A stretch of 64,000 nt of DNA from Ecdyonurus torrentis (taxonomy: Eukaryota; Arthropoda; Insecta; Ephemeroptera; Heptageniidae): assembly GCA_949318235.1 (NCBI GenBank), contig OX439136.1, positions 8,934,403 through 8,998,402 on the forward strand, in the 5' to 3' direction. Position numbers and translations under genes: made by a program. The notes under the pieces were generated by a model. The model did not search any database. It was not told the origin of the DNA and saw only the letters and a list, made by a program, of their open reading frames with translations. Shown piece by piece: positions 48,101 through 64,000 of the stretch. Position 1 is the first letter of the stretch. Every line of letters starts with the position of its first letter.

Positions 48101-50166
48101 AAACGTATAAAAGCATGACATACCGATACAGTAGGATGGTTTATAAAAATAAAACTACTTTATATTTAAAACAAAAAAAATACTAACTCGTTTTTATCAC
48201 AATGACAAAAAGATAGAAAAAAGGGCGTAAATTTGAAAAGTGAAACTTCTGGAAAATGTAGCCTGTTTATATTTACACCTATATGCATCATACATATTAT
48301 ATATACCTAATACATAAAGATTAATTTCATATATATATTTTTGTATGCAAAAACGTAAAATTGTTGTGATTCATCTTTTTACGTATGGTAGATATGCCAC
48401 TTTTCGGCCACTTCCACTTTTCGGCCACTTTGAACTTTGAAAGACTATAATAAAAAATCTAAATGGACCAGGGACAAATTTTTTGTATGATTAGCTCCAG
48501 AAAACCTTAGCCAGTATTGTGTTAGAAATTGAAATGCTTAGCCTCATAGGATTTTTTTTTATTAAATTATTAACTCGGCGAGAACTTAAAAATTGCAAAA
48601 ATTTACGCTTCTTCTAATGTTATGCAAAAACATCATATCAGTACTTCAGGAAAATAAGGGTCTAGTTACAAATTCTTGGCAGCCATCTCAAACCCACTGA
48701 ATCTATAGTATCTCAGCTAAGTATTAACCACCATAAATCTTAAGTTGGCCTTAGCCAATTTTTTTAAGACTGAATATAAAAGTGGCCGAAAAGTGGACAC
48801 GATGTTTCGTACCGGTGTCACTTTTCGGCCACCTAATTTGCTAAGTTCAATATTTTTTCCTGGCAAAACTGTAGATTTGAAATCAGGTTTGATCACCTGA
48901 ACTTGCTCTGGGGACAACATAGTTTTAGTAAAAAATAAGAAAACAGTTCTGAGAACCATAAGTCGTTGCCAAAGACGGTCCAAAAATCCCCAACCCAACA
49001 TTCGTTATTAAGTGAAAATTGCAACTTTTTTTTTTCTTCAAAGGGGGAAAAAAATACGTAATTTTTTTAATGTACAGAAATGTTCCTCATACACTGTAGA
49101 ATTCAAATATTAAAACCCCCGAAGTCATAATTTTTATTTTTATTATAATACTTAAAAAAAGTACGCGTAAGCCCGGGCGTCGTGTACCATTTTAAGGGTC
49201 AATTTTATCGCAACTCAGATTTGTGGGAACAGTTTTATTATTTTTATTTCATATAATGTTGTATTGAGAGTGACATCAGGCTATCAAACATACCCCTAAA
49301 TAAACAGCTCCAGCAATAAAAAATTTCAAAAGTAGCCACGCGTGGTCGTTAGGTTTGTGTTTAGCAAATTTAAAGCGCTATAGCGACCAAAATAATTGCA
49401 AAATGCTATTTTTTTCCTAACATACACAATAAATGAATTCATTTCAATGATTTGACAAACAAACAAAAAATTAATCGTGCGCAAACATGCCAGAAAACAG
49501 CTTGCGAATGTGCGTTCCTAACGTAAGGTGGCCGAAAAGTCAAATTTCAGTGGCCAGAAAGTAGCATAAGTGGCCGAAAACTGAGCATTTACAAAATCGA
49601 ACTTTAAACTGTCCTTGCAATTAATTGAATGTTAAAACCAACGATTTTTTTATATGATTATGTTAGTAAGGTATTACTTTAACCAGCTGAATGGATGATT
49701 TGGACAGAAATATATTATTTGGTTGTAAATATGGTGATAATATCAAACAAGATCCTTAAGTGGCCGAAAAGTGGCATGTCTACCATACATACATATGCAT
49801 TTGCCGAAGGCTTTTTAGTGCAACAGGGGGAGGACCATAACGCAAATACAGCCACAATTAAAGTGCGTTTCTTGAGTGAATTTTCATTATTTTGTAAGAA
49901 ATATTACAGCATAAAGAACAATTAATAACTAAACAAAATAATAAAAAATGATATACGTTACCTGAAAGAAGCATTCCAGATTCTTTAATGATAGAAGGTC
50001 CATTAACATGAGTTCCCACCCAAAACTCCGCGTGTGGTTTTTGTACCTTGCCATCTGACATAGGAACTGATTTGTTTGAATCATTTTGAACTGCCAAAGT
50101 ATAAACATGACTTCCTGGATCTCTACTACCCCAATCATAATGTTGTACTTGACAAATTAGATCCAT
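42106..50166 (-). CDS. MPI: Mannose-6-phosphate isomerase (phosphomannose isomerase, type I)
   Basis: Zinc enzyme interconverting fructose-6-phosphate and mannose-6-phosphate in the cytosol, feeding GDP-mannose and glycosylation. Exons in order: 50166-49962, 46905-46778, 46625-46484, 45890-45717, 44735-44568, 42995-42793, 42330-42106. Phases match throughout and give 414 residues (human 423). The start [20 protein letters not shown] includes the family's QxYxWG-like opening. Metal ligands expected from the family are Gln106 and His108 in SIQAHPNK, Glu133 in HKPEM and His267 in [29 protein letters not shown] is the conserved C-terminal core block. Intron 1 (3 kb) holds a 1.4-kb transposon-like element; intron 6 is largely one palindrome. 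The start lies 276 nt downstream of the ALDH stop on the same strand. Confidence 0.94.
42401..42752. mobile_element. Palindromic element filling most of MPI intron 6
   Basis: AATAAGTATTTTTTTATTTT, CAATTCAATAGAAATTAGTC and GCGAGCCCCGC pair with right-arm complements (GACTAATTTCTATTGAATTG, GCGGGGCTTGC, AAAAAAATACTTATT). Intron 6 spans 42331-42792, so about three quarters of it is this hairpin. Confidence 0.78.
43095..43340. mobile_element. Inverted-repeat element with family H flank, MPI intron 5
   Basis: AAAATATTCTAGCCCAGGCC and GCGTATGTAAGTGG pair with CCCCTTACATACGC and GGCCTGTGTTAGAATATTTT. The following ACTATCTCCCATTCC...CTAATCTATCT tract matches 29510-29560. Confidence 0.6.
43499..43837. 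mobile_element. TTAA-flanked element, family C copy (MPI intron 5)
   Basis: TTAAAGAGCCCCTGGC at the left; the right end is CGCCAGGAGCCCTTTAA. Inner paired segments include ATCATGAGATAGGACTATT with AATGGTCCCATCTCGTGAT, and CCCTTCAG with CAGAAGGG. A second copy starts at 63671 and a decayed fragment is at 26500-26660. Confidence 0.78.
43834..44266. mobile_element. TTAA-flanked element abutting family C copy
   Basis: TTAAGGTTGGGCCCTCC at the left; right end CAACGCCCAACCTTAA. It shares the TTAA with the preceding element, so one inserted into the other's target. The interior is unpaired and non-coding. Confidence 0.68.
44800..45194. mobile_element. Family G element, copy 3 (MPI intron 4)
   Basis: Right end CAGTCAGTCACCTACTCCCT then TTAA; left GAGGGTGACGGACTTGG. 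Shares internal GGAAATCGTTAAAAGAAGAA and ATTCGCGACCGTC with 27893-28296. Confidence 0.58.
47031..47455. mobile_element. Two adjoining inverted repeats in MPI intron 1
   Basis: The first unit (about 47031-47240) pairs GCATTTCAGTACTTCTGCAA with a right arm containing TTGCAGTAGCAACAAAATGC. The second (about 47233-47455) pairs ATAGCTCCGCGGAAAACTGA with TCAGTTTTCCGCGGAGCCAT. Both contain AAATTTGG(C/T)ACATCTG-type segments, so they are related copies. Confidence 0.62.
47492..47566. repeat. Tandem repeat, 26-bp unit, three copies
   Basis: The unit reads AAATTTTAGTTTGCCCCTCA plus GTTATC. The third copy has diverged (CCATAAGTTAT). Confidence 0.85.
47654..47783. mobile_element. Tc1-like miniature inverted-repeat element, family D copy 2
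   Basis: TACAGCTCTGGCCAAAACTT and the complement of AACTTTTGGTCAGAGCTGTA, followed by TAAGAAC on both arms. TA at both edges. Ends of this form are typical of Tc1-like transposons. The older copy is at 8044-8177. Confidence 0.75.
48386..49785. mobile_element. 1.4-kb TA-flanked transposon-like element with GTGGCCGAAAAGT repeats
   Basis: 28-bp terminal inverted repeats starting TGGTAGA(T/C)ATGCCACTTT differ at one position. They are bordered by TA (48384-48385 and 49786-49787). The motif GTGGCCGAAAAGT occurs, in either orientation, at about 48397, 48414, 48782, 48818, 49528, 49550 (one change), 49570 (changed end) and 49760. The longest internal frame (48717-49001, minus, 94 codons) matches no family I recognise. 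It lies in MPI intron 1. Confidence 0.78.
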
Positions 50167-50442
50167 ATTTAAGAGAATTAAGACGATACTAACGTGTCAA
50201 CAAAATTTTTACCAGCTGGATAAGTAGGCGTAACTTCTTTTTTTTTAATCAACCTAGGTGGCAGCACTTTATGGAAAAAGTCAGGGAAACGAGAAAATAA
50301 ATTTAAACAACTTTTTGCTCCGTTCACCAATTTATTTTTTTTATTAATTTTCAATGCGCATTTTACACTGAATTATTATCGGTTAAAATTTCGTATTCAC
50401 AATAAAGAAATACGTTTCTTGATTTTGCATTTGCGAGTTCAT
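50167..50442 (-). promoter_or_regulatory. Short ALDH-MPI intergenic spacer
   Basis: Only 276 nt separate the ALDH stop from the MPI start on the same strand. An AATAAA (plus strand TTTATT) overlaps the ALDH stop codon at 50442-50447, and another is at 50331-50336. On the minus strand an AG preceded by TTTTGTTGACACGTT lies about 30 nt before the MPI ATG and could serve as an acceptor, cis or trans. No strong promoter motif is seen. Confidence 0.35.
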
Positions 50443-63670
<13,228 letters not shown>

Positions 63671-64000
63671 TTAAAGAGCCCCTGGCCTCAAAAACAAATT
63701 TCCTCCCAATGATAAATCATGAGATGGGACTATTGTAAATACACATATTTTGTGCCTTAACCCTTCAGTACTCTTAAAAACTAAGGAGGAAATTTGTAAA
63801 GTAGACAACCCCGCGCTACAATTTCTATTGTAGACCCGGAATTGTTGACGTCATAAATTCCTAAACTTGCCTACTTTACAGTTTTTCAACCCCAGTTTGT
63901 GAGGCTACAGAAGGGTTGAAGGATACAATATGTGTATGTATAATAGTCCCATATCATGATTTTTACGTTTTTTATTTAATTTTTTGACACCAGGAGCCCT
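63671..64000. mobile_element. TTAA-flanked element, family C copy, right end at window edge
   Basis: Starts TTAAAGAGCCCCTGGCCTCA and reaches CACCAGGAGCCCT at the last base, so only the closing TTAA should lie outside. It is collinear with 43499-43837 over its full length, with perhaps one change in twelve bases. Confidence 0.8.

Noticed and set aside
48717..49001. 94-codon ORF inside the 1.4-kb element as a transposase
   Set aside because: No DDE/D, helix-turn-helix or zinc-finger pattern can be recognised; too short for a transposase.

Overview
The window is AT-rich nuclear DNA from a multicellular animal. Every recognisable gene is split by GT..AG introns. Long A/T runs, (AT)n, (AG)n and (CT)n microsatellites and dozens of inverted-repeat elements fill the introns and intergenic DNA. 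I cannot name the species. The gene set (EVA-1 lectin receptor, ankyrin/SOCS-box protein, DPH3, RNA polymerase III subunit RPC7, SLC35E3, mannose-6-phosphate isomerase, ALDH1-type dehydrogenase) is generic for animals. Two tightly packed same-strand gene pairs fit a lineage with operon-like transcription and spliced-leader trans-splicing (tunicates, Hydra and others), but that is inference.

Layout: 86-3945 (+) is the 3' part of an EVA-1-like receptor gene, cut by the window start. 3946-13856 is gene-poor. 13857-20086 (-) is a four-exon ankyrin-repeat/SOCS-box gene. About 0.54 kb of divergent promoter region (20087-20622) separates it from DPH3 (20623-25645, +). The POLR3G/RPC7 start codon follows only 12 nt after the DPH3 stop (25658-29273, +). 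29274-32866 is repeat-rich intergenic DNA. SLC35E3 (32867-37312, +) converges on MPI (42106-50166, -). An ALDH1-like gene (50443-57593, -) lies 276 nt upstream of MPI on the same strand. 57594-63670 is extremely AT-rich with no gene seen, and a TTAA-flanked element runs into the right end.

All six genes with a start inside the window have exon chains whose phases join without a break: 730, 86, 192, 312, 414 and 489 residues. The lengths of the five enzyme, transporter or polymerase-subunit genes are close to those of their families. The EVA-1 exons also join in phase. Roles inferred: DPH3 in diphthamide synthesis, RPC7 in RNA polymerase III, MPI and SLC35E3 in sugar and glycosylation metabolism, ALDH in aldehyde oxidation, the ankyrin/SOCS protein as a possible ubiquitin-ligase adaptor, and EVA-1 as a cell-surface guidance receptor.

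The most notable observations are: (1) DPH3 and POLR3G share one exon, with the same reading frame, one stop codon between them and no ATG in the shared 5' part; (2) a 2-kb inverted pair of Penelope-like retroelement fragments inside DPH3 intron 1, both arms carrying the same in-frame stop; (3) a 1.4-kb TA-flanked element in MPI intron 1 with 28-bp terminal inverted repeats and eight copies of a GTGGCCGAAAAGT motif; (4) many TTAA-flanked and TA-flanked palindromic elements, in several multi-copy families, which form near-perfect long hairpins in most large introns. Coordinates of repeat edges are read by eye and may be off by a few bases.
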